The notes: generated from the letters alone by a model not told the origin. 64,000 bases of DNA from Pelagimonas sp. (GCA_025210455.1 JAOARQ010000064.1:1-64000); one strand, 5' to 3'. Numbered from the stretch's first letter, positions 9,008 through 17,571 are shown. Numbers and translations are program-made.

Positions 9008-10063
9008 ATGGCACATCCAAGACCTTTGGCCAGACACCGCCTGTTTCGCAGCGGTGATCTGGATGAAACCCGCGAAGCGGTGGCGCGGATCTTTTGCCCC
9101 CACCGCCTGGACAGCATGGACGGCGGGCCTTTTGACGCCTGCCACCACCACGTGCGCGGGGAAAATCTGTCGCTGAACTATATTGAATATGGTGCCAAGG
9201 TGCGGATTGAACCGGGGCGGCTGGATCGGTTTTATTTGTTGCAAATCCCGCTATGCGGTGGGGCAGAAATTCGCAACGGCGGGTTTCAGTTTCTGTCTGA
9301 TGCCAATCATGCGGTGGTGCTGAATCCCCATCTTCCCACCACCATGCTATGGACGCCGCAGACCCGCCAGGTGCTGGTTCAGGTCGATCGCAAAGCACTG
9401 CAAGATCACGCCACAACGCTGTTGGGGGCCAAGGCCCCTGCCCCGCTGACCTTTGATAACACCATGAACCTGAACGCGCCCAAGGCCATTGCACTGCGCC
9501 AGATGATTCAGTTTCTCCTGTCCGAAATCGACGCAGAACGGCTGATCCTTGGGGATGCGGGCCTGATGAGCCGTCAGGTGGAAAACACGCTGATGACCGG
9601 CCTGATCGAGGCGGTGCCAAACAACTATGCGCCCTTGATTGGCAAACAGGCCAGCGACATCAGTCCACGCAAACTGCGACTGGCCGAAGAATACATCACC
9701 GCCAATCTGCACCAGCAGATCTGTCTTGATGATATCGCCCGCGCCGCCAATGCCACGCCGCGCAATCTGCAGGATATCTTTCGCCAGTTCCGCAATTGCT
9801 CGCCCTTGCAGTTCTGGCGTGACCAGCGACTGGGGGCGGCACGCAACGATCTGCTTTGCGCAGATGACAATGACAGCGTGACCCAGATCGCCATGCGCTG
9901 GGGCTTTACCCATCTGGGGCGGTTTTCAGATGTCTACCGCAAAGCTTTTGGCGAAACCCCAAGCACCACATTGGATCAGGGGCTGAAACTGCGCCGCGCC
10001 TTTAGCGACGATGGGTCGCCGCGGTGCGGGTCACCTCTTCGTAGAGGCCCGACAAGACATTAA
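9008..10063 (+). CDS. AraC-family transcriptional regulator
   Basis: The 351-residue regulator has an N-terminal cupin-like ligand domain (AraC-binding-like-2 type). A C-terminal double helix-turn-helix spans about residues 220-325: CLDDIARAANATPRNLQDIF is the first HTH and VTQIAMRWGFTHLGRFSDVYRKAFG the second. It is divergent from the SDR/FMO operon across 140 bases and probably activates it in response to the substrate. The start has a strong GGGAGGAGC site. Its last 62 bases overlap the end of the convergent winged-helix gene. Confidence 0.85.
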   Translation: MAHPRPLARHRLFRSGDLDETREAVARIFCPHRLDSMDGGPFDACHHHVRGENLSLNYIEYGAKVRIEPGRLDRFYLLQIPLCGGAEIRNGGFQFLSDANHAVVLNPHLPTTMLWTPQTRQVLVQVDRKALQDHATTLLGAKAPAPLTFDNTMNLNAPKAIALRQMIQFLLSEIDAERLILGDAGLMSRQVENTLMTGLIEAVPNNYAPLIGKQASDISPRKLRLAEEYITANLHQQICLDDIARAANATPRNLQDIFRQFRNCSPLQFWRDQRLGAARNDLLCADDNDSVTQIAMRWGFTHLGRFSDVYRKAFGETPSTTLDQGLKLRRAFSDDGSPRCGSPLRRGPTRH

Positions 10064-10538
10064 GCGTGCTGACTGCCTCGCGCAGGCGATCATGAAAGCC
10101 CGGCAGCTTGCGAATTTCTTCGATCAGCAATCTACGGCGCAGATCGCTGTAATCATCCGTCACGCGCCGCCCCTCTTCGGTGGCCTCATAGGTTACGCCG
10201 GTGCGCCCCGAACCTTTCTTTTCGATCAGCCCGGACCGCAGCAGTTTGCGTAGCGAATATTGAATATTCGGGATATCTTCACGGTTGGTCAGATGCGCCA
10301 GTTCCTTGATGCTCTTGGCGCGGTCATTCATGCGGATGATATGCAGCAGCGCATTTTCCGGCCCCGAGGCCGCCAGCTCACAGACCGAGGCCAGACATTC
10401 TGATTGCCATCGGCCAAAGCCTTCAAAGGTGCGCATCAAGGCAAATTCCAGCTCGGTGCTGGCAACTTCGACGTCATCCCCGGCCAGGTGCCATTGGAAG
10501 TTCAACCCGTCCGACTGGGGGTTTGGCTCATCTGTCAT
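10002..10538 (-). CDS. Winged-helix (MarR-like) transcriptional regulator
   Basis: The 178-residue protein has a winged-helix core near residues 75-130. SIKELAHLTNREDIPNIQYSLRKLLRSG fits helix 2 plus the recognition helix, and KGSGRTGVTYEATEEG fits the wing. It is divergent from the LLM monooxygenase gene, so local regulation of that gene is likely. The ribosome site GGAGGAGACGCCA precedes ATG 10538. The 3' end overlaps the AraC gene by 62 bases on the opposite strand. Confidence 0.75.
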   Translation of the reverse strand: MTDEPNPQSDGLNFQWHLAGDDVEVASTELEFALMRTFEGFGRWQSECLASVCELAASGPENALLHIIRMNDRAKSIKELAHLTNREDIPNIQYSLRKLLRSGLIEKKGSGRTGVTYEATEEGRRVTDDYSDLRRRLLIEEIRKLPGFHDRLREAVSTLNVLSGLYEEVTRTAATHRR

Positions 10539-10580
10539 TGGCGTCTCCTCCGCCCTGTTGAGGGTTTCAAAAAACTTTTA

Positions 10581-10608
10581 TTGACGCAAGCCGCTTTTAG
10601 GATAGAGT
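10581..10608 (+). promoter_or_regulatory. Candidate sigma70-type promoter of the LLM monooxygenase gene
   Basis: TTGACG at 10581-10586 is followed after 16 bases by TAGAGT at 10603-10608. A start would fall just before the AT-rich motif at 10620-10634. The -35 box is good; the -10 box is only fair. Confidence 0.4.
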
Positions 10609-10619
10609 TTTTAAATAAA

Positions 10620-10634
10620 ATTTATACTTAAAAT
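10620..10634 (-). promoter_or_regulatory. Shared TTTYAAGY-type site upstream of the LLM gene
   Basis: The minus strand reads ATTTTAAGTATAAAT, matching 13 of 15 bases of the left part of the anthranilate-operon operator (ATTTCAAGCATAAAT, 17521-17535); both differences are C/T transitions. It lies 22-37 bases upstream of the LLM start, just downstream of the candidate promoter, where a repressor could block transcription. Confidence 0.45.
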
Positions 10635-10656
10635 ATCTAGCTAAAGGGAGGAAGCT

Positions 10657-11745
10657 ATGACGAACCTTATGAAACAGAAAGACGGGTTCAAACTGGGCAC
10701 GTTTTCATCCAACTGCTCGTCCGGGATGACGGTGACGAAATCACCGGATCGTTGGGTGAATTCCTGGGAAAACAACCTGAAACTCGGGAAAATGCTGGAT
10801 GAGGCGGGCATCGACTTTATGCTGCCCATTGCGCGTTGGATCGGTTACGGAGGAGAGACCGATTTCCATAGCGGCGTTCTGGAAACCGTGACATGGGCGA
10901 CCGCATTGCTGGCCTCGACCCGGAACATTTCCGTCTTTGCCACGCTGCACACCACGGCCAACCATCCGGTTGTTGTTGCCAAACAGATTGCCACCATGGA
11001 TCAGGTGGGTCAGGGGCGTGTCGGCCTGAATGTGGTCGCAGGCTGGAACAAGCCAGAGTATGAGGCGCTGGGTTTGACCCTGCCCGATGATCACGAAACC
11101 CGCTATGGCTATGCGCAGGAATGGCTGGATATCATCGAAAAGCTCTGGACCTCGGACCAGCGCTTTGACTGGGAGGGCGACAATTTTCATCTCAAGTCAG
11201 TGCTGGGGGATCCCAAACCCGTCAATGGCCGCCCGCCAATCCTGAACGCCGCCGGTTCGGAAATTGGCCGCGCCTTCGCCACCGACAACGCGGATTACCT
11301 GTTCACTCCGGCGATTGATCTGGCGCGATCAGTCGATGAAATCAAGGAACTGAAAGCCTTGGCCAATTCAAAGGGCCGCGATGTGGGCGTGCTGACCTTC
11401 AGCCATGTGATCTGCCGCGAAACCGAAGAAGAGGCCACAGCCTTTCGCGATCAATTGATGGGAGAGCTGGCCGATTGGGAGGCCGTCGACAATCTGGTGA
11501 ACCTGCAATTTGCCCATGCGCAAAGCTTTCCGCATGACCTGCTGGCGCAGATCAAAAATCTGTTTGCGATGGGGCATGGGGGCTTCCCGCTGGTGGGCAC
11601 GCCGCGTCAGGTCGCAGATGGTATCATTGCGCTGCATAACGCGGGCTTTGCGGGCACAACCTTGTCGTTCTTCGACTATGTAGACGAATTCCCATATTTC
11701 CGGGACACTGTGCTGCCGCTGTTGTCCGAGGCAGGTATTCGTTAA
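10657..11745 (+). CDS. LLM-class flavin-dependent monooxygenase, RutA-like
   Basis: The 362-residue luciferase-like (TIM-barrel) monooxygenase belongs to the two-component, FMN-dependent group. IGYGGETDFHSG, FATLHTTANHPVV and VGLNVVAGWNKPEY match the pattern of pyrimidine monooxygenase RutA, which opens uracil with O2 and FMNH2. The ribosome site is AAAGGGAGGAAGCT. It is divergent from a winged-helix regulator and convergent with the anthranilate operon, ending beside its ridA-like gene. No flavin reductase (RutF type) is in the window, so reduced flavin must come from elsewhere. It occupies the place where 2-aminobenzoyl-CoA monooxygenase/reductase usually lies and may replace it. The rest of the rut pathway is absent, so uracil is unlikely. 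Confidence 0.85.
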   Translation: MTNLMKQKDGFKLGTFSSNCSSGMTVTKSPDRWVNSWENNLKLGKMLDEAGIDFMLPIARWIGYGGETDFHSGVLETVTWATALLASTRNISVFATLHTTANHPVVVAKQIATMDQVGQGRVGLNVVAGWNKPEYEALGLTLPDDHETRYGYAQEWLDIIEKLWTSDQRFDWEGDNFHLKSVLGDPKPVNGRPPILNAAGSEIGRAFATDNADYLFTPAIDLARSVDEIKELKALANSKGRDVGVLTFSHVICRETEEEATAFRDQLMGELADWEAVDNLVNLQFAHAQSFPHDLLAQIKNLFAMGHGGFPLVGTPRQVADGIIALHNAGFAGTTLSFFDYVDEFPYFRDTVLPLLSEAGIR

Positions 11746-11752
11746 ATCACCC

Positions 11753-11782
11753 CCTCGCCCAGAGACCAACCTCTGGGCGAGG
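11753..11782. terminator. Bidirectional terminator hairpin between the LLM gene and the anthranilate operon
   Basis: A perfect 12-bp stem (CCTCGCCCAGAG/CTCTGGGCGAGG) encloses a six-base loop. It lies between two convergent genes. There is no T tract, so it may act with Rho or mainly protect 3' ends. Confidence 0.7.
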
Positions 11783-11793
11783 AACTGGGCTGC

Positions 11794-12192
11794 TTAGCCC
11801 GCAATTTCGGCGGTGGCTTCGATTTCCAGCAGCGCCTCATCTTCGACCAGACCGGCCACAACCACCATGGTCATTGACGGAAAATGGCGGCCCAGCACCT
11901 CGCGGTAAACCTGCCCCACCTCGCGCTGCTTTGAGAGGTATTCCTTTTTATCAACAACATACCAAGTAAGACGGGTGATATCTTCGATCTTGCCACCAGC
12001 GGCGTCGACAACAGCAACGATGTTTTGCAAGGCCTGGCGCATCTGGCCGATAAAGTCGTGGCTCTCAAACACCTGATCAGCGGTCCAGCCAATCTGCCCA
12101 CCAACATAAAGCGTCCCATTGGGGGTCAGCATCCCATTGGCATAGCCTTTGGCCGGTGCCCATCCTTCGGGTTGAATTGTCTTATGCGTCAT
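11794..12192 (-). CDS. RidA-family (YjgF/YER057c/UK114) protein
   Basis: The 132-residue protein carries Rid-family patterns: LYVGGQIGW near the N-terminus, ALQNIVAVVDAAGG in the middle and LLEIEATAEI at the end. RidA enzymes hydrolyse enamine/imine intermediates. Here the conserved PARS segment with catalytic Arg (R105 in E. coli RidA) reads PSMT, so Arg is missing and this is not a classic RidA. In the 2-aminobenzoyl-CoA pathway a partner of this family could handle the cyclic enamine formed after ring reduction; this is inference. I chose ATG 12192, which overlaps the thioesterase stop by 11 bases; GTG/ATG starts further up lack a ribosome site. It is the last gene of the operon. Confidence 0.82.
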   Translation of the reverse strand: MTHKTIQPEGWAPAKGYANGMLTPNGTLYVGGQIGWTADQVFESHDFIGQMRQALQNIVAVVDAAGGKIEDITRLTWYVVDKKEYLSKQREVGQVYREVLGRHFPSMTMVVVAGLVEDEALLEIEATAEIAG

Positions 12193-12601
12193 TGGGTATC
12201 TCATTCATGAAGTTGGAAAACAAAGGGCGCAGCCTGTCAGACCAGGGCGCAGGGCGCCCCTGCATCGTCGTCTGCACCAGCGTTGAGTGTGAGGTGAACC
12301 GCAGTTCATCGGCGCAAAGCGCACGCACCATCAGGCCAAGGCTGCTGGTGCCGATCCGGGTGACACTGACCTGTAGATCCAGCAGATCTCCGTGGCGTGA
12401 AGGCGCCGCGAACTCGACCGATATCGACGCGGTCGGCACCCCATATGTCTGAAGCATTTCGGGCCAGGGGCTGCGCAATCCATCGGTGAAGAACAGTTCA
12501 ATCGCGTCATTGATCATTTCAAAATAGCGCGGGTAAAAGACGATCCCGGCCGGGTCGCAGTGTTTGAACAAAACCGGCTGCGCAACAGAAAAATGGCTCA
12601 T
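12182..12601 (-). CDS. 4-hydroxybenzoyl-CoA thioesterase-type hotdog protein
   Basis: The 139-residue hotdog protein has the aryl-CoA thioesterase signature CDPAGIVFYPRYF at residues 15-27. Asp16 is the expected catalytic residue of the Pseudomonas-type 4-hydroxybenzoyl-CoA thioesterase family. In this operon it probably hydrolyses trapped 2-aminobenzoyl-CoA or a related CoA ester to recycle CoA. The start overlaps the CoA-ligase stop by four bases (ATGA), so translation is coupled. Confidence 0.85.
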   Translation of the reverse strand: MSHFSVAQPVLFKHCDPAGIVFYPRYFEMINDAIELFFTDGLRSPWPEMLQTYGVPTASISVEFAAPSRHGDLLDLQVSVTRIGTSSLGLMVRALCADELRFTSHSTLVQTTMQGRPAPWSDRLRPLFSNFMNEIPNDA

Positions 12602-14217
12602 GACTCTGGCCTCAGTCTGAAGCGCTGGATCTTGCCGCTTTCGGTTTTGGGCAGCGCCTGGGTGAAGACCACGGACCGAGGGTACTTAAAGGGTGCAATC
12701 TGCGCTTTCACGTGATCTTGCAGGGCTTTGATCTGCGCGGCATCCCCTGTTTGCCCCTCTGTCAGAACCACATGCGCCTGAACAATCGCGCCGCGTTCCT
12801 CATCGGGTATTCCGATCACCGCGCATTCTGCTACCGCCTCATGAGACAGCAGCGCCGCTTCAACCTCGGGGCCCGCGATATTATAGCCCGAAGACAAGAT
12901 AATATCATCGTTGCGGGCGGCAAAATGGAAATAGCCATCCGCATCGCGCACAAAGGCATCCCCCGAGATGTTCCACCCCCCCTGCACATATTCATCCTGC
13001 CGCTCGCCATACAGGTATCGACAGCCGGTTGGCCCGCGCATGGCCAGGCGGCCAATTTCACCGGGGTCCGCTTCGCTACCATCCTCGCGCAGCACCTTGG
13101 CCTCATAACCCGCGACGGGTTTGCCGGTGCAGGCCGGGCGGTGATCGTCAAAACGATTGGTGATGAAGATATGCAGCAGCTCGGTCGAACCGATGCCATC
13201 CAGCATGGGTTTACCTGTCTTGGCCTGCCACTCTTCATAGATTGGTGCAGGCAGAGTTTCCCCCGCCGAGACCGCCGCCCGCAGCGATGACAGATCCGCC
13301 CCCTCGTCCATGGCGCGCAGCATGACGCGATAAGCGGTGGGCGCGGTGAAACAGACCGTGGCGCGGTATTTCTGAATGATCTCAATCATATTGGGCGGGC
13401 TTGCCGTTTCCAGCAGCGTCGCAGTCGCCCCAAAACGTAGTGGGAAAATCGCCAGGCCACCCAGCCCAAAGGTAAAGGCCAGCGGCGGCGATCCTACAAA
13501 GATATCATCAGGCTGAACCCCCAGTACGTCGCGCGCATAGCCATCTGCGATGATCATCAGATCGCGGTGAAAATGCAGCGTGGCCTTTGGGTTCCCGGTT
13601 GAACCCGACGTAAACCCAATCAGCGCAACATCATCCTGCGCGGTATCCACAGCGTCAAAGCTGACAGGTTTCTCCAACGCCAGCCGATCCAGTTCAGCAT
13701 CGTGGTTCAAGGTGCCATCAAAGCCGATCACCCGCTTAAGGTAAGGGCTCTCTTCGGCAGCCAGCGCCATTTCTTCCATCAGGCGGGTATCACACAGGGC
13801 AAAGCTGATTTCCGCCTTTTCAATGTATTTCCTCAGCTCGCCCGCGCGCAGCAAAGGCATGGTGTTGATCACCACCGCGCCCACTTTGGTTGCGGCCAGC
13901 CAGCAGGCCACCATCGCCGGATTGTTGGCTGATCGGATCAGCACGCGATTGCCCGGCTTGATCCCCAGATCATCCACCAGCGCATGGGCCAGACGGTTGG
14001 TCCAGTCGGTCAGTTCCTTATTGGTGCGGCGGCGGCCATTGCCGATCAGCGCCGGATGATCCCCAAAGCCCTGAGCCACCATCTTATCGGTCAGCTCGAC
14101 CCCGGCATTCAGACGGTCGGGGTAATCAAACCCATCCAGCAAAAGATCTGGCCAGCTGTTCACCGGCGGAAGATTATCACGGCAAAACGTATCGCTATGT
14201 GCGGATGGGCTGAGCAT
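12598..14217 (-). CDS. Benzoate-CoA ligase family protein, probable 2-aminobenzoate-CoA ligase
   Basis: The 539-residue AMP-forming ligase contains the P-loop FTSGSTGNPKAT near 203-214. GIGSTE and the A8 hinge region (FAARNDDIILSSGYNI) are present, and the C-terminal PKTESGKIQR contains the catalytic Lys. Length and motifs fit the benzoate/2-aminobenzoate-CoA ligase branch. It would convert anthranilate, ATP and CoA to 2-aminobenzoyl-CoA in the cytoplasm. The neighbours (SDR, crotonase, dehydrogenase, hotdog thioesterase, Rid protein, MarR) match the known 2-aminobenzoyl-CoA cluster type first described in Azoarcus evansii, which supports anthranilate over benzoate. The start has an AAGGGAGGACACA site. 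Confidence 0.85.
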   Translation of the reverse strand: MLSPSAHSDTFCRDNLPPVNSWPDLLLDGFDYPDRLNAGVELTDKMVAQGFGDHPALIGNGRRRTNKELTDWTNRLAHALVDDLGIKPGNRVLIRSANNPAMVACWLAATKVGAVVINTMPLLRAGELRKYIEKAEISFALCDTRLMEEMALAAEESPYLKRVIGFDGTLNHDAELDRLALEKPVSFDAVDTAQDDVALIGFTSGSTGNPKATLHFHRDLMIIADGYARDVLGVQPDDIFVGSPPLAFTFGLGGLAIFPLRFGATATLLETASPPNMIEIIQKYRATVCFTAPTAYRVMLRAMDEGADLSSLRAAVSAGETLPAPIYEEWQAKTGKPMLDGIGSTELLHIFITNRFDDHRPACTGKPVAGYEAKVLREDGSEADPGEIGRLAMRGPTGCRYLYGERQDEYVQGGWNISGDAFVRDADGYFHFAARNDDIILSSGYNIAGPEVEAALLSHEAVAECAVIGIPDEERGAIVQAHVVLTEGQTGDAAQIKALQDHVKAQIAPFKYPRSVVFTQALPKTESGKIQRFRLRPES

Positions 14218-14228
14218 TGTGTCCTCCC

Positions 14229-15380
14229 TTAATGCTCGGATGTATGGGCGCTCAGGGCCTGACGGGCGATGACAACCTTTTGCACATCGCTGGCGCCTTC
14301 GTAGATGCGCAGCGCGCGGATGTCGCGGTACAGCTCTTCGACTTTCTGCCCTTTGCGCACCCCGTCACCGCCATGCAGTTGCACGGCCTTGTCGATGATC
14401 TGCTGCGCCTGATCGGTGGCAAACAGCTTGGCCATGGCCGCTTCGCGAGTGACGCGCGGCGCACCGCTGTCTTTGGCCCAGCCCGCGCGATAGATCAGCA
14501 GCGCAGCCGCATCCACATCCAGCGCCATTTCGGCGATATGGCCCTGCACCATCTGCAGTTCGAACAAAGGCGCCCCCTGCACCTGACGGCTGGTGACACG
14601 GGTCAGGGCCTCATCCAATGCGCGACGGGCAAAGCCCAGCGCCGCAGCCGCCACAGTGGTGCGGAAGACATCCAGCACAGACATGGCAATCTTGAATCCC
14701 TGCCCCGGCTGGCCCAGCATGGCACTGGCCGGAATGCGACAATCGGTAAAACTCAGTGTTGCCAGTGGATGCGGCGCGATCACCTGCTGGCGTTCTGTCA
14801 CCTCAAACCCCGGAAGGTCAGCGGGCACAATAAAGGCCGAAAGCCCTTTGGCCCCTGGTGCTTCTCCGGTGCGGGCGAACACTGTATAAACATCTGCGAT
14901 GCCGCCGTTCGAGATCCAGGTCTTCTGACCATTAAGCACATAGTCGTCGCCATCCCGCACGGCAGTCATGGTGGAATTGGCCACATCAGACCCCGACTGC
15001 GGTTCGGTCAGGGCAAAGGCACTGATCGCTTCGCCTGCGCGGGTTTTGGGCAGCCACTGCGCCTTTTGGTCAGCGGAGCCAAACAGGCTGATGGCCCCAG
15101 TGCCTAAGCCCTGCATGGCAAAAGCAAAATCCGCCAGCCCATCATGACGCGCCAGAATTTCGCGGCTCAGCGCCAAAGTGCGCACATCCAGCCTGTCGCC
15201 CGCCGTGGACATCAGCCACCCGGCCTGCCCCAGTCTCTGCACTAGATCGCGGCAGGCAGTATCGGTATCTGTGTGGTCAATATCGCCCAGATTTTCCGAA
15301 GCCCATGTGTTCAGGTGCGCGGCATGTTCGCGGTGATTGTCGTCAAAGAATGGCCAGCTGAGAAAGGTTTGATCTGCCAT
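14229..15380 (-). CDS. Acyl-CoA dehydrogenase of the anthranilate operon
   Basis: The 383-residue enzyme has the motifs [16 protein letters not shown] and KTWISNGG, and HGGDGV for the FAD contact. The catalytic Glu is in [10 protein letters not shown] near the C-terminus. In the 2-aminobenzoyl-CoA pathway such an enzyme would act on an alicyclic CoA thioester after the ring has been oxygenated and reduced. ATG 15380 follows the crotonase stop by one base, with GAGGGCAACTGAG as ribosome site. Eleven bases separate its stop from the CoA ligase start. Confidence 0.88.
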   Translation of the reverse strand: MADQTFLSWPFFDDNHREHAAHLNTWASENLGDIDHTDTDTACRDLVQRLGQAGWLMSTAGDRLDVRTLALSREILARHDGLADFAFAMQGLGTGAISLFGSADQKAQWLPKTRAGEAISAFALTEPQSGSDVANSTMTAVRDGDDYVLNGQKTWISNGGIADVYTVFARTGEAPGAKGLSAFIVPADLPGFEVTERQQVIAPHPLATLSFTDCRIPASAMLGQPGQGFKIAMSVLDVFRTTVAAAALGFARRALDEALTRVTSRQVQGAPLFELQMVQGHIAEMALDVDAAALLIYRAGWAKDSGAPRVTREAAMAKLFATDQAQQIIDKAVQLHGGDGVRKGQKVEELYRDIRALRIYEGASDVQKVVIARQALSAHTSEH

Positions 15381-15381
15381 C

Positions 15382-16182
15382 TCAGTTGCCCTCAAACACT
15401 GGTTTTTCCTTGGCGACGAAAGCGTTATAGGCGCGTTCGAAATCGCCGGTCTGCATACAGATCGCCTGCGCCTGCGCTTCGGCTTCGATGGCCTGTTCGA
15501 TCGACATGGACCATTCCTGTGCCAGCATGGTCTTGGTCATCATATGGGCAAAGTTCGGGCCAGCGGCGATGCGCGCCGCCATATCCTGCGCGGTGGTCAT
15601 CAGGTCATCTGCCGCCACTACGCGGTTGAAATAACCCCATGCCGCACCTTCGTCCGCTTTCATCGCGCGCCCGGTGTACAGAAGCTCTGCCGCGCGCCCC
15701 TGACCGATGATCCGGGGCAGGATCGCGCAGGCCCCCATGTCGCAGCCCGCCAGCCCGACACGGGTGAACAGAAAGGCGGTTTTTGCTTCGGGCGTGGCGA
15801 TGCGCAGATCCGACGCCATCGAGATAATCGCCCCCGCCCCCGCGCAAATCCCATCCACCGCAGCGATAATGGGTTTACCGCAGTTCACCATCGCCTTGAC
15901 CAGATCCCCGGTCATACGGGTAAAGCGCAGCAGCTCTTTCATATCCATCCGGGTCAGCGGGCCGATGATGTCATGCACATCCCCGCCCGAACTAAAGTTC
16001 CCCCCAGTGGGGGCAAAGATCACCGCTTTGACCTCATCATCGTAATGGAGATCGCGAAACCAATCGCGCATTTCGGCATAGCTGTCGAAGGTCAGCGGGT
16101 TCTTGCGTTCAGGGCGATCCAGCGCCACCGTGGCGACCCCGTCTTTAATATCACATTTGAAATGTTTGACGTCACTGCGCAT
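15382..16182 (-). CDS. Enoyl-CoA hydratase family protein of the anthranilate operon
   Basis: The 266-residue crotonase has [10 protein letters not shown] for the first oxyanion strand and [15 protein letters not shown] for the second. [17 protein letters not shown] lies at the region that usually carries the second Glu. Gly/Cys/Asp there instead of PE suggest a chemistry other than simple hydration, such as hydrolysis of a ring C-C bond in an alicyclic beta-oxo-acyl-CoA, as crotonases often do in aromatic pathways. ATG 16182 overlaps the MarR stop by 11 bases. Confidence 0.85.
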   Translation of the reverse strand: MRSDVKHFKCDIKDGVATVALDRPERKNPLTFDSYAEMRDWFRDLHYDDEVKAVIFAPTGGNFSSGGDVHDIIGPLTRMDMKELLRFTRMTGDLVKAMVNCGKPIIAAVDGICAGAGAIISMASDLRIATPEAKTAFLFTRVGLAGCDMGACAILPRIIGQGRAAELLYTGRAMKADEGAAWGYFNRVVAADDLMTTAQDMAARIAAGPNFAHMMTKTMLAQEWSMSIEQAIEAEAQAQAICMQTGDFERAYNAFVAKEKPVFEGN

Positions 16183-16636
16183 GGGTTTTCTCTTTCTCCT
16201 GCTCGCCGGCATCCTCCGAGAGCTGTTCCAGCAGCGCCATCATCTGCGCTGCCTCCTGTTCGCTGACCCCGGCCATCATTTCGCTGACCCAGCCTTCATG
16301 TGCGTCGGCCTGTTTGGTGAACTCGGACTTTCCAGCATCGGTCAGGGCGACGACAAAGGCGCGCCGATCCCCCTGCACCTGCGCGCGAGCCACCAGACCC
16401 TCTTCGACCAGTCGATCAATGATGCCGGTGACATTACCATTCGAGACCCTCAGCTCGCGGCTCAGCTGGCTCATGCGCAGACCATCGGGAAACCGATCCA
16501 GCGCAGACATGACATCAAAGCGCGGCAGGGTTGTCGAGAACTCTACCCGCAGCTGTTCGCGCAGATGGGCTTCGATCTGGCGGGTGGATTTCAGCAGGCG
16601 CAACCACAGGCGCAGATGTTCTTTGGACAGGCTCAT
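16172..16636 (-). CDS. MarR-family transcriptional regulator inside the anthranilate operon
   Basis: The 154-residue MarR protein has its winged helix near residues 48-95 ([20 protein letters not shown] as the recognition region, [12 protein letters not shown] as the wing). It is the second gene of the operon, overlapping the SDR by four bases and the crotonase by eleven. It probably represses its own promoter by binding the dyad at 17521-17551 and is released by an aryl-CoA or anthranilate; this is inferred from other MarR regulators of aromatic-CoA pathways. Confidence 0.87.
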   Translation of the reverse strand: MSLSKEHLRLWLRLLKSTRQIEAHLREQLRVEFSTTLPRFDVMSALDRFPDGLRMSQLSRELRVSNGNVTGIIDRLVEEGLVARAQVQGDRRAFVVALTDAGKSEFTKQADAHEGWVSEMMAGVSEQEAAQMMALLEQLSEDAGEQEKEKTHAQ

Positions 16637-17394
16637 ACCTCACCTCCTGACAGGCTAAGCGCGTGACCGTTGACCGAACGCGCCGCATCGGAACACAGCC
16701 AGAGTGCCGTGCCTGAAACCTCATCGGTTTGAATAAACCGCCCCTGCGGGTTACCCCGTGTCAGGGATTTGGCGGCCTTTTCTTCGCTCATGCCGGTCTT
16801 TTCGACAATATTGGCAATCGAGCGTTCCAGCATCGGGGTTTCGATAAAACCGGGGCAGATGGCATTGGCGGTCACGCCCGATGTGCCCAGTTCATGGGCC
16901 AGGGCGCGCACCAGCCCCACCACCCCGTGTTTGGCGGCGCAATAGCCGGTGACATAGGGATACCCCTTAAGCCCCGCGGTCGACGCCACAGCCACCAAGC
17001 GCCCCCATTCGGCAGATTGCATTTCGGGCAAGACTGCCTGCCAGAGATTCACCACCCCGGCCAGATTGACCGAAAGCATCGCCGTCAGATGGTCCGGGGT
17101 CATCTTTGCGAATGGCACACTGTCGGCAGCACCCGCATTCGCCACGGCCACATCAATTGCGCCGTTCAATCCACGCGCCTGGCGCACCGCGTCTTTCACC
17201 GCCGCAGGGTCTGTCACATCACATGTGACCCAACCAATGTACTTATGCTGTTTGGCCACCTCTTTCAGAGGGGCTTCCCGGCGACCAAGGATCGTAACTC
17301 TGGCCCCGGCAAAGGCCATATCCTGCGCAATTCTGGCTCCGACCCCGGTGCCGCCCCCTGAAACAATAACGTGACGCCCTGTCAGATCCGTCAT
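16633..17394 (-). CDS. SDR-family dehydrogenase, first gene of the anthranilate operon
   Basis: The 253-residue classical SDR has SGGGTGVG (12-19), NAG in ANAGAAD, catalytic Ser138, and YCAAK (Tyr151, Lys155). Its C-terminus contains FIQTDEVSGTALWLCSD. In homologous clusters this enzyme is taken to be the 3-hydroxyacyl-CoA-type dehydrogenase acting on the alicyclic intermediates. The ATG has an AAGGGTGGGGT ribosome site. It is the promoter-proximal gene of a seven-gene unit that runs to 11794. Confidence 0.85.
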   Translation of the reverse strand: MTDLTGRHVIVSGGGTGVGARIAQDMAFAGARVTILGRREAPLKEVAKQHKYIGWVTCDVTDPAAVKDAVRQARGLNGAIDVAVANAGAADSVPFAKMTPDHLTAMLSVNLAGVVNLWQAVLPEMQSAEWGRLVAVASTAGLKGYPYVTGYCAAKHGVVGLVRALAHELGTSGVTANAICPGFIETPMLERSIANIVEKTGMSEEKAAKSLTRGNPQGRFIQTDEVSGTALWLCSDAARSVNGHALSLSGGEV

Positions 17395-17520
17395 ACCCCA
17401 CCCTTACTCTTTGTTGCGATGTTGCCACCGCGTATCTGCAGCCCTCCAAACACGCCCCATTTCAAAGAGCGCCCTGTCCAGAGACCTGCGTTAAAGCTGA
17501 GTTTAGTCGCGGTGACATTC

Positions 17521-17559
17521 ATTTCAAGCATAAATATTTTGAGCTTGAAATATTATCAA
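17521..17559 (-). promoter_or_regulatory. Promoter with overlapping dyad operator for the anthranilate operon
   Basis: On the minus strand TTGATA (17554-17559) and TATTTA (17531-17536) are separated by 17 bases, a good sigma70-type promoter. A perfect 9-bp inverted repeat, ATTTCAAGC at 17521-17529 and GCTTGAAAT at 17543-17551, covers the -10 box and spacer. This is the typical position for a MarR repressor site. The leader to ATG 17394 is about 130 bases. Confidence 0.65.
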
Positions 17560-17571
17560 ACCTCCCCCGGC

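Noticed and set aside
10657-12192. Uracil degradation (rut) operon
   Set aside because: A RutA-like enzyme and a Rid protein are close together, but they are convergent, the Rid protein belongs to the anthranilate operon, and rutB, D, E, F and G are absent.
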